Shown: positions 1 to 8,177, numbered from the stretch's first letter. The stretch: DNA of 41,429 bases from Neobacillus novalis NBRC 102450 (GCF_001591805.1 NZ_BCVP01000043.1:1-41429); one strand, 5' to 3'. Numbers and translations: made by a program. Notes: generated by a model not told the origin, from the letters alone.

Positions 1-801
1 AACTCCTAAATCAATACCCATTACTTTTTTCGGCTCAAAAATGAATTGATTGATTTGTTCAGCTGTTCTTACAATCGCCCTTTCTTTCTGTTCAGCTTTG
101 AAAACGATTTCCACAACATATTGACCATAGGAAGGTACAATCCGGACCTGTTGCAGCTTCCCTTCTGAACGGGCTACCTTTCCTAATTTCAGTTGAAGGC
201 TTGTTCCCGGTAACTTGAGAACATTTCCTTCCTTGATTTCTGTGATTTGATTCGTTAAATAACACGTTGTTCTGCCTGTTTTTGATTTGTATTTTGGTAT
301 CTTCGGTTTACCTGAAAAGCAGCCTGGATGGATTTTGTACTTTTTTGATGTTTTAAAGAAACTTTTCCAATCATCAAATACTTTTCTCATCGTTTGTTGA
401 TTAGACTGTGAGGGCATGGAAGTGTAATCAATCTGCTTCATGACTTTAAATAAAGCCTCTACAAAACTATACCCAATGAATGCTTTTTCTTCGTTGGGCA
501 TTTTAAAAAGTTTTAGCTTCGGTTCGATTTCTTTGCCCTTTTTATCTACTTTCTTAGGCTTTTCCATTTCCTTTTCATAATGTTTCAGTCGAATTTCATT
601 CATTATCGGTAAATGTGTTTCGATATCCATCAGAGCTTGTAGTTGATTTTCATTTTTCTTTTCTACCTTTAAAGCTGTATATACCTGTCGAACGTAGTAA
701 TTCGTAATGTTATACAAATTTTTCGCTTTGAAGCAGAGAGAATCGCAATATTCGAATAGTTCATGGTCGGAATGGATTTGTATTTTATAGGCGCTATACA
801 T
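1..801 (-). CDS. tnpB: TnpB / IS605 OrfB-type RNA-guided nuclease, N-terminal part (cut by window edge)
   Basis: The reading frame is open for 267 codons on the minus strand and leaves the window at base 1, so the C-terminal third is not visible. The start ATG (799-801) follows a strong GGAGGAGGTG Shine-Dalgarno. The N-terminal part has the Lys-rich layout of IS605 OrfB proteins. The last visible residues, MGIDLGV (261-267), match the RuvC-I motif; D264 would be the first catalytic aspartate. RuvC-II, RuvC-III and the zinc ribbon must lie off the left edge, as must any omega/reRNA at the 3' end of the gene. Family knowledge: TnpB proteins are RNA-guided DNA nucleases of IS200/IS605 and IS1341-type elements. 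No tnpA transposase is seen on the visible side, which suggests an IS1341-type or immobile copy. Whether the gene is intact cannot be judged. Confidence 0.85.
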   Translation of the reverse strand, partial: MYSAYKIQIHSDHELFEYCDSLCFKAKNLYNITNYYVRQVYTALKVEKKNENQLQALMDIETHLPIMNEIRLKHYEKEMEKPKKVDKKGKEIEPKLKLFKMPNEEKAFIGYSFVEALFKVMKQIDYTSMPSQSNQQTMRKVFDDWKSFFKTSKKYKIHPGCFSGKPKIPKYKSKTGRTTCYLTNQITEIKEGNVLKLPGTSLQLKLGKVARSEGKLQQVRIVPSYGQYVVEIVFKAEQKERAIVRTAEQINQFIFEPKKVMGIDLGV

Positions 802-881
802 TCTTTTCACCTCCTCCAAAAGGAACTTATGTTCCTATTATATCAAATAGGTTGATAGAATACAAAGTATTTGTCCATTTC

Positions 882-936
882 AAAAAATAAAAAAACAGCT
901 TATATCCCCATATCTGAAGTTAGGGGTTTTACGCTG
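882..936 (-). terminator. Intrinsic terminator (or left-end hairpin of the tnpB element)
   Basis: Read on the minus strand, CAGC...CCCC pairs imperfectly with GGGG...GCTG (arms ending at 936 and 896) and is followed by a T-rich tract (895-882). It lies directly after the stop of the relic at 929-1027 and upstream of tnpB. The shape fits a Rho-independent terminator. An imperfect CCCC/GGGG hairpin would also fit the left end of an IS605-type element, and I cannot separate the two. Confidence 0.5.
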
Positions 937-1027
937 CTTTCTGATAATAGTTATGTAAATCTTTTTCAATATAAGGAGAAAGCAAGTTCATAAGCATATC
1001 CGTGAATAAACGGGCATAAAAATATTC
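929..1027 (-). pseudogene. Relic of an unidentified gene (C-terminal about 32 codons)
   Basis: On the minus strand a short frame ends at the TAA at 931-929 with good coding character (ARLFTDMLMNLLSPYIEKD, then HNYYQKAA at the end). It is blocked upstream by an in-frame stop near 1034. It has no start codon with a ribosome site and looks like the surviving 3' end of a longer gene. I do not recognise the family. The terminator-like hairpin right after the stop supports it as a former gene end. Confidence 0.35.
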
Positions 1028-1155
1028 CAATTAAATCGAGCTTAGATTACCTCACATAAGCTAAGTTTTTTAAGTTAAATTTCATTAATATTCAGATAAA
1101 CAATTGTTAAATTTTTCAAATTAATATGCTATACTTTTATAAAGGAGGAGTGGAA

Positions 1156-1332
1156 ATGACTTTTAAAAAAGGTTTTATTTGGGGTTACCTAGTGTTCGTC
1201 CTTGCAATGGCAATTGTATATTTTACGATTCCTCGTGAGCATTCTTTAATTGCTCTAATATCGGTAGCGATTCTATTTGGTTTATATCAATTTGTTTTAA
1301 ATTTACAAATAAAAAAGGAACGTAAAAATTAG
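1156..1332 (+). CDS. Small two-helix membrane protein, unknown function
   Basis: The gene encodes 58 residues. AAAGGAGGAG at 1141-1150 sits 5 bases before the ATG at 1156, so I prefer this start to the upstream in-frame ATG at 1126. Two hydrophobic segments are visible (about residues 8-24 and 31-48) with a basic KKERK tail, which suggests an integral membrane protein with its C-terminus inside. An imperfect hairpin (CCTTCC 1341-1346 with GGAAGG 1357-1362) follows the stop but lacks a clear T tract. Small proteins of this type are common in Bacillus genomes. No function can be proposed. Confidence 0.7.
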   Translation: MTFKKGFIWGYLVFVLAMAIVYFTIPREHSLIALISVAILFGLYQFVLNLQIKKERKN

Positions 1333-1690
1333 AAATAAATCCTTCCTAATATTAAAGGAAGGAATTTACCACAAGTAGAAGATTGTGAATCAGTGTTCTT
1401 AAGCTATCGGTGCAAGAGTAAAACAAAAGTGATGTTACTGCTGCATCTTTTTTCTTGTTGTGTTAACTGGCAGTTTAGTAGAACAATCGTTATTAGCTTT
1501 TATTCAACAATATTATCAATGACCCCGGGCTGTTGGTTTATTGGAAGTGCTGCAAAAGTAAGGTAATGTAATTTTTTCTATTCGATTAGGGAGGTTTATT
1601 TTCCGAAGTATCTGTATCTTCGAAATTATTTATTTCCATAATGTTCCACCTATTATATAATTTTCCTTGTAAATATATTTTTAGGGGGAG
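1333..1690. other. Gene-free, AT-rich stretch with one degenerate repeat copy
   Basis: Apart from a small hairpin just after the preceding gene, I see no coding frame. Near 1399-1420 the sequence TTAAGCTATCGGTGC resembles the TTAAACTAACGGGTGC repeat found near 1962, 3062 and 3732. The rest appears to be decayed sequence. Confidence 0.5.
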
Positions 1691-1696
1691 ATTCAT

Positions 1697-1858
1697 ATTA
1701 CATACTTTGGTAGTATTATCTTTGGCGCGCTTGTAGGAATATTAACAATATTATTTTTCATTCACACCAGAATTGTAAAGTATACCTACACAGCACAGGA
1801 ACTTTTAAATGAAATTTTAAAAGAGTTAAAACAAAAGAATAAGGTGGATAACCAATAA
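1697..1858 (+). CDS. Possible small membrane protein with an AUU start
   Basis: A frame of 53 codons ends at TAA 1856-1858. An AGGGGGAG Shine-Dalgarno (1683-1690) stands 6 bases before ATT at 1697, and no in-frame ATG, GTG or TTG is placed near it. A TAG at 1682-1684 rules out a longer frame. The product would have one hydrophobic segment (about residues 4-22: TYFGSIIFGALVGILTILF) and a charged, probably helical tail rich in Lys and Glu. AUU is a rare but real bacterial start codon (infC). The alternative is a gene whose ATG has mutated. The strong ribosome site and typical TM-plus-tail layout argue that it is or recently was a gene. Confidence 0.4.
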   Translation: MTYFGSIIFGALVGILTILFFIHTRIVKYTYTAQELLNEILKELKQKNKVDNQ

Positions 1859-2523
1859 TGAAAAATGTACTAAGAAGGAGTCTTTTTGATATGTCCCTAC
1901 ACATTAAGGGATTATATTTTGTTAAGGTAAAAAAAGATTGTAAAGATTTTCACTTAAACTAACTGGGGCTTTAGCTGAAGAGCAAAGTGACATAAAAGTG
2001 GGAACTTCAAATGAAGTTCCCTAATTTTTTGATTTTGATAAAAATGTTATTGGCGCATAAAATCGCACACGAAAATACAAGATGTGGCTTTAAAATTAAG
2101 TCGTACCATTTATAAAAAAGTTGCGCTGTTTCACTTAGAACAAGTAAGAGCTATTCATTTTTATGAACTTCTTATCCAACGATTTTCTTCTTTAAAAATG
2201 TACATTGCTGATGATCGTTTTTTGCAGTAATCCCTGTAATGAAAATTCATCTTATTGGATATTTAATAATTTAATTTAAAAAATGCCTTTGTTTTCTGCA
2301 ATTATCAGTGTATGAAAAATATAAATAAACATAAGTTCCTCATACACCAATTTTTGATGACGCGCGAACAACTAGTTAGCTGTGATTATGATTATAGTTA
2401 AACATTCTAGGATTCCCTAATGATAATGATATTATAGTGTTAGATAACATTTATTATTTTACCTTCAGTGGTAATAACTTAAAAAAGCAATAATTAGTTT
2501 AAGTAAGGAAAGAGAGTGAATTC
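1859..2523. other. Decayed intergenic region with coding relics
   Basis: A copy of the degenerate repeat lies at about 1955-1985 (TTAAACTAACTGGGGCTTTA). From about 2060 to 2230 one plus-strand frame stays open and ends in DDRFLQ-TAA, with protein-like composition but no start or ribosome site; it looks like the tail of a lost gene I cannot name. At about 2422-2436 TGATAATGATATTAT resembles a Fur box (11 of 15 positions of TGATAATNATTATCA), about 90 bases before the acetyltransferase start. That match is weak evidence only. Confidence 0.4.
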
Positions 2524-2943
2524 ATGAAAATTAGAGTGGCAAATGAGTTAGACTATCCAGAATTAAGAAATGTGTATTTGCAATCACGTAGTAAAACATT
2601 TTTTTGGGAAAATACCGAAGAGATGATTTTGGAAGATTTTGATAAGCACACTGTGGGAGAGCATATCATATTAGCCGAGGAGAACAATCACATCCTTGGT
2701 TTCGCTTCTTTGTACTTACCCGATAATTTTATCCATAATTTATTTGTTCACCCAGACTTCTTAGGTATGGGTGTTGGTGGACAGTTGCTTAATGCTTCTA
2801 TAGAGAAAATGAATCGTCCATTGAAATTAAAGTGCGTATCTAAGAACCAGAATGCGATGAAGTTCTATGAACGGAATGGTTGGAAAAAGGTAGTTGAAGA
2901 GGGTAATCCAAATGAAAAATATTGGATTATGATGTATGAATAA
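2524..2943 (+). CDS. GNAT family N-acetyltransferase
   Basis: The protein has 139 residues, the usual size of a single GNAT domain. The acetyl-CoA pyrophosphate loop is seen as HPDFLGMGVGGQLL (about 81-94), following the beta-4 strand FIHNLFVH. Beta-5 and alpha-4 appear as KLKCVSKNQNAMKFYERNGW (about 103-122), the typical N-x-x-A-x-x-F-Y-x-x-x-G-W ending. Family knowledge: these enzymes move an acetyl group from acetyl-CoA to an amine. The substrate cannot be inferred, since the neighbours are relics and small membrane proteins. An AGGAAAGAGAG purine stretch precedes the ATG. The gene stands alone. Confidence 0.85.
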   Translation: MKIRVANELDYPELRNVYLQSRSKTFFWENTEEMILEDFDKHTVGEHIILAEENNHILGFASLYLPDNFIHNLFVHPDFLGMGVGGQLLNASIEKMNRPLKLKCVSKNQNAMKFYERNGWKKVVEEGNPNEKYWIMMYE

Positions 2944-3273
2944 ACATGTCAATACCCTTGGATCATTGAAACTAACGTTGCGGTTTATTAAGAAATATAA
3001 TTTGTAAGAATGATATAACTTTTTTATAATTTTTCAGCACTCAGATCCAAAGTGTCTTATTCGACTAACGGGTGCTTTAGTTTCACAACAAGGGGGCTGT
3101 TATCGGCGGTCCTTTTTTATTATCGTTATTTAACTAACAAAGCAGGATGGTTGAATTAAAATAATTCCTCTAAATACTAAATTTTGTTAATATTATACTA
3201 TCGTAGATGCCATCTTCATCTTTCCAGGATAGGGGGATGGATGGGCTATCGTTTAGATTAGGAGGTAGAGGTT
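2944..3273. other. Intergenic stretch with a degenerate repeat copy
   Basis: A second clear copy of the dispersed repeat is at about 3060-3100 (CGACTAACGGGTGCTTTAGTT), followed by a G-rich stretch and a T run (TCCTTTTTTATT) that may act as a terminator. No coding frame is supported. Confidence 0.45.
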
Positions 3274-3573
3274 TTGGAGAGTTTGATATTCATCGGACTT
3301 CCGATAGTTATTATTGCTTTTGCAATAGCTTTATTTTGGGCGGCTGGATTACCGAAGATTAAAAGAAAAAAATTATCATTTGTTATGATTGGGTTAGGAT
3401 TAAATGTAATCACCACTCCATTGGCATTATTTATTGGTGTAATGGCAACAGACTCCCCGACCAGCACTACAAATAATTTTTGGGCAGGATTTCTCTTCAT
3501 CCAGGGAATACCACTCCTCATACTAATAATTGGAATCTTAAAATGGTTTATTGACAGAGGAAAAAATAAATGA
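3274..3573 (+). CDS. Small integral membrane protein, unknown function
   Basis: The product has 99 residues. The start is TTG at 3274, preceded by GGAGGTAGAGG (3261-3271). Three hydrophobic segments are seen: about residues 4-24, 36-58 and 70-92, with a KIKRKK basic turn between the first two and a basic RGKNK tail. This predicts a three-helix membrane protein. I do not recognise a named family, although such proteins are frequent singletons in Bacillus. Neighbouring intergenic DNA is decayed on both sides. Confidence 0.65.
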   Translation: MESLIFIGLPIVIIAFAIALFWAAGLPKIKRKKLSFVMIGLGLNVITTPLALFIGVMATDSPTSTTNNFWAGFLFIQGIPLLILIIGILKWFIDRGKNK

Positions 3574-4148
3574 GTTTATAAATAGTAATAATTAAGTTAC
3601 GATGCTCTGAATGATTGTAATATAGATATTTTTTACATTTGGGTCAATTTCAGTCTTTTTTGTTCAACTATATGGGCAGTATTCTTGTAATGAATGAAAT
3701 TTAAAAAAGACAAGTTTGTGAAGAAATATACTTAAACTATAGGGTGCGTTTCTTTAATAAGGAGGAACGCTCTTTTGACTACCGGAAAAATTTTTAAAAA
3801 AATAAATTTATATGAAAAATAAATATTATTGTAGCTTGTCCAATATTGCAGTTTCAAAGGCAATAGGTACAGTAGAAGTCAAACGGAACATGAAAAGAAG
3901 CAGTTTCCTAAATGCCTACGAAAGTATTCAAAAAGAGGTCAATAAAGGAAGGCTTGGTTTAAACGCAAGTATGTAAGATGTTAAAATGAGCCTTGCATCA
4001 CGAAACATTCTTCACTTATCCAGGGCGTTGATCCAACAAGGATTTAACGCTATTTTTGTTGAAAATCTTAAACAATAAATTTAATATAAATGATAAAATT
4101 AAAGAATACTAAACAAAAAATAATAATAGAAAGTGGGTACATATTACA
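3574..4148. other. Long intergenic region with relics and a repeat copy
   Basis: At about 3728-3772 lies another repeat copy (TTAAACTATAGGGTGCGTTTC), here able to fold as a hairpin of GTGCGTTTC with GGAACGC. From about 3849 a plus-strand frame runs to TAA near 3976 and includes ATGAAAAGAAGCAG at 3889; its product would contain KRSSFLNAYESIQKEV. It has no ribosome site and probably represents a relic. Nothing else is supported. Confidence 0.4.
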
Positions 4149-4817
4149 GTGACAAGTAGTAAACTTATAGAACTAAAAAACTTTTCAATTGGCTTACCCC
4201 AAAAAATGAAGTTCGAGAATAATAAGGAAATGGATACAGGAATTTGCAAACAAACAATTGAAGAAGCTCACTTAACAAAAGATGGATTTCTAGGAGATGG
4301 AGTTGCGGACTTACGGAATCACGGAGGTCCAGACCGTGCCGTATGTGTATACCCATATGAACACTATTTGCTTTGGGAAAAAGAATTTGCGAATCCTTTA
4401 CCATCCTCAACTTTCGGTGAGAATTTAACTGTAACGAATATGTTGGAAAAAAATGTTTATATTGGGGACGTTTTTCGTCTTGGAGAAGCTGTTATACAAA
4501 TAACTCAAGGTAGAATCCCGTGTAGCACAATTTCAAAGAGAACGAATAATCCATTTCTTCTAAAAAGGATGGTACAAACGGGTTTTACAGGTTATTTGTG
4601 TCGTGTATTAGAAGAAGGTATTGTCCGAAACGATTCTCAAATTTCATTATTGGAGTCACATCCAAAAAAGGTATCCATTCTATATGGAAATGAGATTTAT
4701 TTTCATAAGCAAAAGGATGTCGAAGGGATAAAAAGAATATTGGCTGTTGAAGAATTGGCTAACGAATGGAAAGAACTGCTGGTAAATCGGTTAAATAATC
4801 TTACTGATCCTCTTTAA
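4149..4817 (+). CDS. MOSC domain protein (YflK/YiiM-like)
   Basis: This 222-residue protein has the MOSC signature: HGGPDRAV (58-65), FGENL (89-93), YIGDVFRLGEAVIQITQGR (104-122) and the invariant cysteine C125 in RIPCSTISKR. MOSC domains bind a sulfur or molybdopterin ligand through this cysteine. Stand-alone bacterial members such as YiiM and YflK are linked to molybdenum-dependent detoxification of N-hydroxylated compounds, so that role is an inference here. The length agrees with B. subtilis YflK. The start is GTG at 4149 with only a weak purine-rich ribosome site (GAAAGTGGG). No molybdenum cofactor genes are nearby. Confidence 0.85.
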   Translation: MTSSKLIELKNFSIGLPQKMKFENNKEMDTGICKQTIEEAHLTKDGFLGDGVADLRNHGGPDRAVCVYPYEHYLLWEKEFANPLPSSTFGENLTVTNMLEKNVYIGDVFRLGEAVIQITQGRIPCSTISKRTNNPFLLKRMVQTGFTGYLCRVLEEGIVRNDSQISLLESHPKKVSILYGNEIYFHKQKDVEGIKRILAVEELANEWKELLVNRLNNLTDPL

Positions 4818-4847
4818 ATTATTTTGTGTTTTTCTGTAAACATCTTA

Positions 4848-4949
4848 TTAAGATATAGAATCTTTTAATTGAGTAAGTCCTTCTTCAATTAATGGGCGCA
4901 TTTCTGGAGTAAGAATTTTCAGGAGCCCTAAAAAGCCCTCACAGGTTTT
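4848..4949 (-). pseudogene. Relic of a gene 3' end, possibly an SRPBCC/AHSA1-type protein
   Basis: A minus-strand frame encodes EGFLGLLKILTPEMRPLIEE and ends LTQLKDSIS before TAA at 4850-4848. An in-frame TAG at 4950-4952 cuts it upstream. The amphipathic C-terminal helix resembles the end of small SRPBCC proteins, but the assignment is tentative. It lies downstream of ydhG on the same strand, so it may be the remains of an operon partner. Confidence 0.35.
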
Positions 4950-4970
4950 CTAAGTGTTATCTGATTTTTC

Positions 4971-5342
4971 CTATTTCCTCCAAAAATTATTATATTTTGC
5001 TTTATCCTGAATATTATATTCAATCATTTTCTCAAGTAATTCGTAATTTACCGGCTTATTCCACGGAATTCGAAACAAGCCTTTGGTAGCGCTGTAGCCA
5101 GCTTGTGCAATGTCATCGGCAAAGTGCGCAATGCCTGCTTCTTCGGGTGAAACGCTCAAATGATGTTTCGCTGTGGAAAAGCCGATGATAAATGTGCCAT
5201 GGACGGAAAAAATTGGCGTATTCCACTTGATTTGCGGTTCCAAATTTGGGAAATGGTTAGCAACCCACGCCAAAATTTCCTCTGTTCGGTCGCGGTGGTC
5301 GGGGTTATCGATACCTGCTAAATATTTTTCAAAAACTTCCAT
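4971..5342 (-). CDS. fra: DUF1801 frataxin-like iron chaperone (YdhG/Fra)
   Basis: The protein has 123 residues, the size of B. subtilis YdhG (Fra). The DUF1801 layout is clear: an N-terminal helix (MEVFEKYLAGI), TEEILAWVANHFPNLEPQIKWN at about 20-41, then TPIFSVHGTFIIGFSTAKHH (42-61), and a C-terminal NYELLEKMIEYNI helix. Family knowledge: Fra has a frataxin fold and delivers iron for Fe-S cluster assembly and heme in B. subtilis; related members have also been tied to general stress. The ATG is preceded by an AGGAGGGATC Shine-Dalgarno. The gene appears monocistronic, apart from a possible relic downstream. Confidence 0.8.
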   Translation of the reverse strand: MEVFEKYLAGIDNPDHRDRTEEILAWVANHFPNLEPQIKWNTPIFSVHGTFIIGFSTAKHHLSVSPEEAGIAHFADDIAQAGYSATKGLFRIPWNKPVNYELLEKMIEYNIQDKAKYNNFWRK

Positions 5343-5402
5343 GTTGATCCCTCCTAAAATAAAAATTATGTCGTCAAAATGGCTTAAAACGCAAATTAGA
5401 GG

Positions 5403-5618
5403 CTTTACGGCACTTAAGTAAGTACAAAGTAGAAACTCTTAAATTAAAACACTAGAACTAGGTTTCGATTTAGGAGTTTCTATGTCTTTTTAAATCTTCC
5501 ATTGGAAACCATCCAGGTCTGCAGACAATCTTTTGCCAAAGAGGAATCTGGCACAACAAGATGAGACCCGGTGTCTTTCTTTAGTTTTGTTTCAATTTCA
5601 GACTCTTTTCCCTTCGCT
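5403..5618 (-). pseudogene. Inverted, broken copy of the 3' end of the ene-reductase gene plus its terminator
   Basis: Read on the minus strand, this matches bases about 8049-8250 in long blocks: GAAATTGAAACAAAACTAAA, CTTGTTGTGCCAGAT, CCTCTTTGGCAA, AGACCTGGATGGTTTCCAAT, the AAACTCC hairpin with its T tract, and CTTAAGTGCC beyond it. An extra T after GTGCCAGAT shifts the frame, and the stop codon region is altered, so it cannot be functional. Similarity stops near 5618, so only about 45 codons survive. The two copies face each other as inverted repeats of about 200 bases around nfrA1 and the intact gene. The hairpin at 5430-5481 could still end transcription. Confidence 0.8.
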
Positions 5619-5698
5619 TAAATCAATTTGCTTTGTTTAAGAACAATGGACTAGGTCATATTCATAAACTATTGTATCAATTACAGAGGGTGTTCAAT

Positions 5699-5947
5699 GT
5701 GAGAAACATAAGGGAATATCAAACACAACCAATGATCGGTCAAGCATGGACTGGTAGACATGTTATCTTGCTTCATTGTACAAACAATAATCAGGTAATT
5801 ACTCTTTATAAAAGTTTCCACGCTCCGATTGAGCCGCCAAGGCAGAATTGCGCAGAAACCTTATCGCAGTTACTCAGTATCGGTTATCGTATTACGGCCA
5901 TTACACCCATCGCTTCAAATCAAATTCAATACGTTTTAGTCCTTTGA
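5699..5947 (+). CDS. Small conserved-looking protein, unknown function
   Basis: The frame encodes 82 residues from GTG at 5699, which has an AGAGGG element at about 5685-5690. A longer in-frame TTG start at 5633 has no ribosome site. The product contains GQAWTGRHVILLHCTNNNQV and the C-terminal pattern NCAETLSQLLSIGYRITAIT, ending in IQYVLVL. It looks like a compact alpha/beta protein without membrane segments. I do not recognise the family. It lies between the broken ene-reductase copy and the convergent nfrA1. Confidence 0.6.
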   Translation: MRNIREYQTQPMIGQAWTGRHVILLHCTNNNQVITLYKSFHAPIEPPRQNCAETLSQLLSIGYRITAITPIASNQIQYVLVL

Positions 5948-6011
5948 TTTTTAACCATTGAACAAACCAAACAGGGGGCAATCCCGCTGTTCTTACAAAT
6001 AGCTTACATTT

Positions 6012-6761
6012 CTAACGTAAATCCAGTTTATTTTTTTGAATAAACTCCTTCATATACATGCGAGTCTGCTTTTCAAGCATGGCAGCCATTTGTTCTGTCC
6101 AGTGATCTTTTCTAACTCCGTTTGTTCTTTGCTGATAATAGTTTGCGATGATCTCATTATAAACATCGAGCTGGTGCAAATTAACTTCCTTATTTTGTTC
6201 ATATCCATTTTCGTGATAAACATGTTCAAAAGGTAGTCTTGGTTTTTGACCGGTTACTTTAGCTGGGTATCCAACAGCCAGTCCAAACAATGGGATGACA
6301 CGGTCTGGAATATGTAAAACTCCTTTAACTTCTTCAAGGTTGTTGCGAATGCCGCCAATATAGCAGATTCCTAATCCAAGTGATTCAGCTGCAATGGCAG
6401 CATTTTGTGCAGCCAGAGCGGTATCAATTAAAGCGACCATGAATTTTTCGGTACTCTCAAGTGATGCCTCCACGTTTTTATCTTCCTTCTCCCCGATAAG
6501 GGTATGACGATATAGGTCAGCACAAAATACAAAAAAGTGGCCGTTCTTTTCCACATACTCCTGATTTCCGGCAAGCTCTGCTAATTTCTTCTTTTTAACA
6601 GGATCCTTAACACCGATAATGGAGTATGCCTGAATAAAGCTTGATGTAGCAGCTGCTTGTGCACACGAAACAATCGTCCTTATTTGTTCTTCAGTTAATG
6701 GCTTGTCCTCAAAATGACGGATTGAACGATGGTTTAGGATTGTGCCAATTACATCATTCAT
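6012..6761 (-). CDS. nfrA1: FMN-dependent NADPH oxidoreductase NfrA1
   Basis: The 249-residue product closely follows B. subtilis NfrA1 (YwcG), which has the same length. FMN-contact residues are in NHRSIRHF (10-17); conserved blocks include AQAAATSSFIQAYSIIG, NGHFFVFCADLYRH and ESLGLGICYIGGIRNN. NfrA1 is a flavoprotein of the nitroreductase superfamily that oxidises NAD(P)H and reduces nitro compounds, flavins and quinones; it is stress-inducible in B. subtilis. The ATG at 6761 is chosen because CGAGGTG lies 6 bases upstream and the length then matches; an ATG at 6785 is less likely. Inverted ene-reductase copies lie on both sides. Confidence 0.92.
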   Translation of the reverse strand: MNDVIGTILNHRSIRHFEDKPLTEEQIRTIVSCAQAAATSSFIQAYSIIGVKDPVKKKKLAELAGNQEYVEKNGHFFVFCADLYRHTLIGEKEDKNVEASLESTEKFMVALIDTALAAQNAAIAAESLGLGICYIGGIRNNLEEVKGVLHIPDRVIPLFGLAVGYPAKVTGQKPRLPFEHVYHENGYEQNKEVNLHQLDVYNEIIANYYQQRTNGVRKDHWTEQMAAMLEKQTRMYMKEFIQKNKLDLR

Positions 6762-7037
6762 CTCGTACACCTCGCTGTTCATCATAATTTTTTGGTTGGA
6801 GTGATTATATCAATCAATGCAATCTTATTCAAGAAATGAACGTAAACTACAACACTTTAGAAGCACCCATTAATGGAGTAAAGATAATCTATAGTTAGCT
6901 TGCCTTGTTGAAGAATAGTTAGTGCAACAACCGGAAAAATTATACAGGTACTCTACTATTATTAAGCATATTTACTGCATTTTTTATATCGTAAAAGTAT
7001 GATAAAAGGGTTTACTAAAATGCGGAGGTCGAGAATT

Positions 7038-8168
7038 ATGAATCCAAAATATACACCATTATTCCAGCCAATTAACTTGCGCAGCGGAATTCAATTAGAT
7101 AATCGTGTCGTTATGGCACCGATGACCAATTGGTCTTCAAATCCAGACGGTACAGTTTCAGATGAGGAAGTAGCTTACTATAGCCGCCGTTCAAATGGAG
7201 TCGGAATGGTTGTCACAGCTTGTACATATGTCACAGCTAACGGAAAAGGATTTCATGGTGAATTTGGAAGCGATCGTGATGACCTGATTCCAAGTTTACG
7301 CCGACTAGCTTCTGCCATTAAAGAACAAGGAGCGAAAGCAGTCCTGCAAATTTTCCATGGCGGCAGGATGTGTCCGCCAGAGTTAGTTCCAAATGGAGAA
7401 ATTGTTAGTGCTAGTGCTGTTCCGGCAGAACAAGGTACAGTATCCCATCAAGTTCCCCGCGCTTTGAGTGCAACAGAAATTCAATCCATTATTCGTGATT
7501 TTGGCGAGTCTACCCGGAGAGCGATTGAAGCTGGATTTGATGGGGTTGAATTACATGGAGCGAATGGCTATTTAATTCAGCAGTTCTTTTCACCACATTC
7601 CAACCGACGTGAAGATCAGTACGGTGGAAGTTTGGAAAAAAGATTATCCTTTCCAATTGCCGTTATAGATGAAGTGAAAAAGGTAGTAGCTGAAAATGCG
7701 AAACAGCCATTCCTCGTTGGATATAGATTCTCACCAGAAGAGCCTGAAACACCCGGAATTACCATGGCAGATACTCTTGCCTTAGTGGATGTTTTGGCTA
7801 GTAAAGAGCTTGATTACCTTCATGTTTCGGTAACGGAGTTCTGGTCAACGCCAAGACGTGGTGTGGAAGATTCCCGATCTCGCCTTGAAATTATTCAGGA
7901 GAGAGTGGGGGATCTTGTTCCGGTGATTGGTGTAGGCTCCATTTACACTGCAGACGATGCTTTAAAAGCGATTGAAACTGGTGTTTCAATGATTGCAATC
8001 GGACGAGAGCTAATTATTGACCCTGATTGGATTGAAAAGGTTAGACAAGGAAAAGAGTCTGAAATTGAAACAAAACTAAAGAATGACGCTCAATCTCGTC
8101 TTGTTGTGCCAGATCCTCTTTGGCAAGCGATTGTCAACAGACCTGGATGGTTTCCAATTGAAGATTAA
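7038..8168 (+). CDS. yqiG: Old yellow enzyme family NADH:flavin oxidoreductase (YqiG-like)
   Basis: The protein has 376 residues and is collinear with B. subtilis YqiG. It shows the OYE TIM-barrel marks: RVVMAPMTN (23-31), QIFHGGR (104-110), the substrate-binding pair H173/N176 in GVELHGANGYLIQQFFSP, RFSPEE, and the C-terminal phosphate-binding GVGSIYTADDALK and IGRELIIDP. OYEs use FMN and NAD(P)H to reduce activated alkenes and other electrophiles. The start ATG at 7038 follows GCGGAGGTCGAG; upstream in-frame ATGs lack such a site. A strong terminator follows. A broken second copy of its last codons lies inverted at 5403-5618. Confidence 0.92.
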   Translation: MNPKYTPLFQPINLRSGIQLDNRVVMAPMTNWSSNPDGTVSDEEVAYYSRRSNGVGMVVTACTYVTANGKGFHGEFGSDRDDLIPSLRRLASAIKEQGAKAVLQIFHGGRMCPPELVPNGEIVSASAVPAEQGTVSHQVPRALSATEIQSIIRDFGESTRRAIEAGFDGVELHGANGYLIQQFFSPHSNRREDQYGGSLEKRLSFPIAVIDEVKKVVAENAKQPFLVGYRFSPEEPETPGITMADTLALVDVLASKELDYLHVSVTEFWSTPRRGVEDSRSRLEIIQERVGDLVPVIGVGSIYTADDALKAIETGVSMIAIGRELIIDPDWIEKVRQGKESEIETKLKNDAQSRLVVPDPLWQAIVNRPGWFPIED

Positions 8169-8177
8169 TAAAGGCAT

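Noticed and set aside
1860..1964. Short frame MKNVLRRSLFDMSLHIKG... after the AUU-start gene
   Set aside because: It has no ribosome site, unusual composition and runs into the dispersed repeat.
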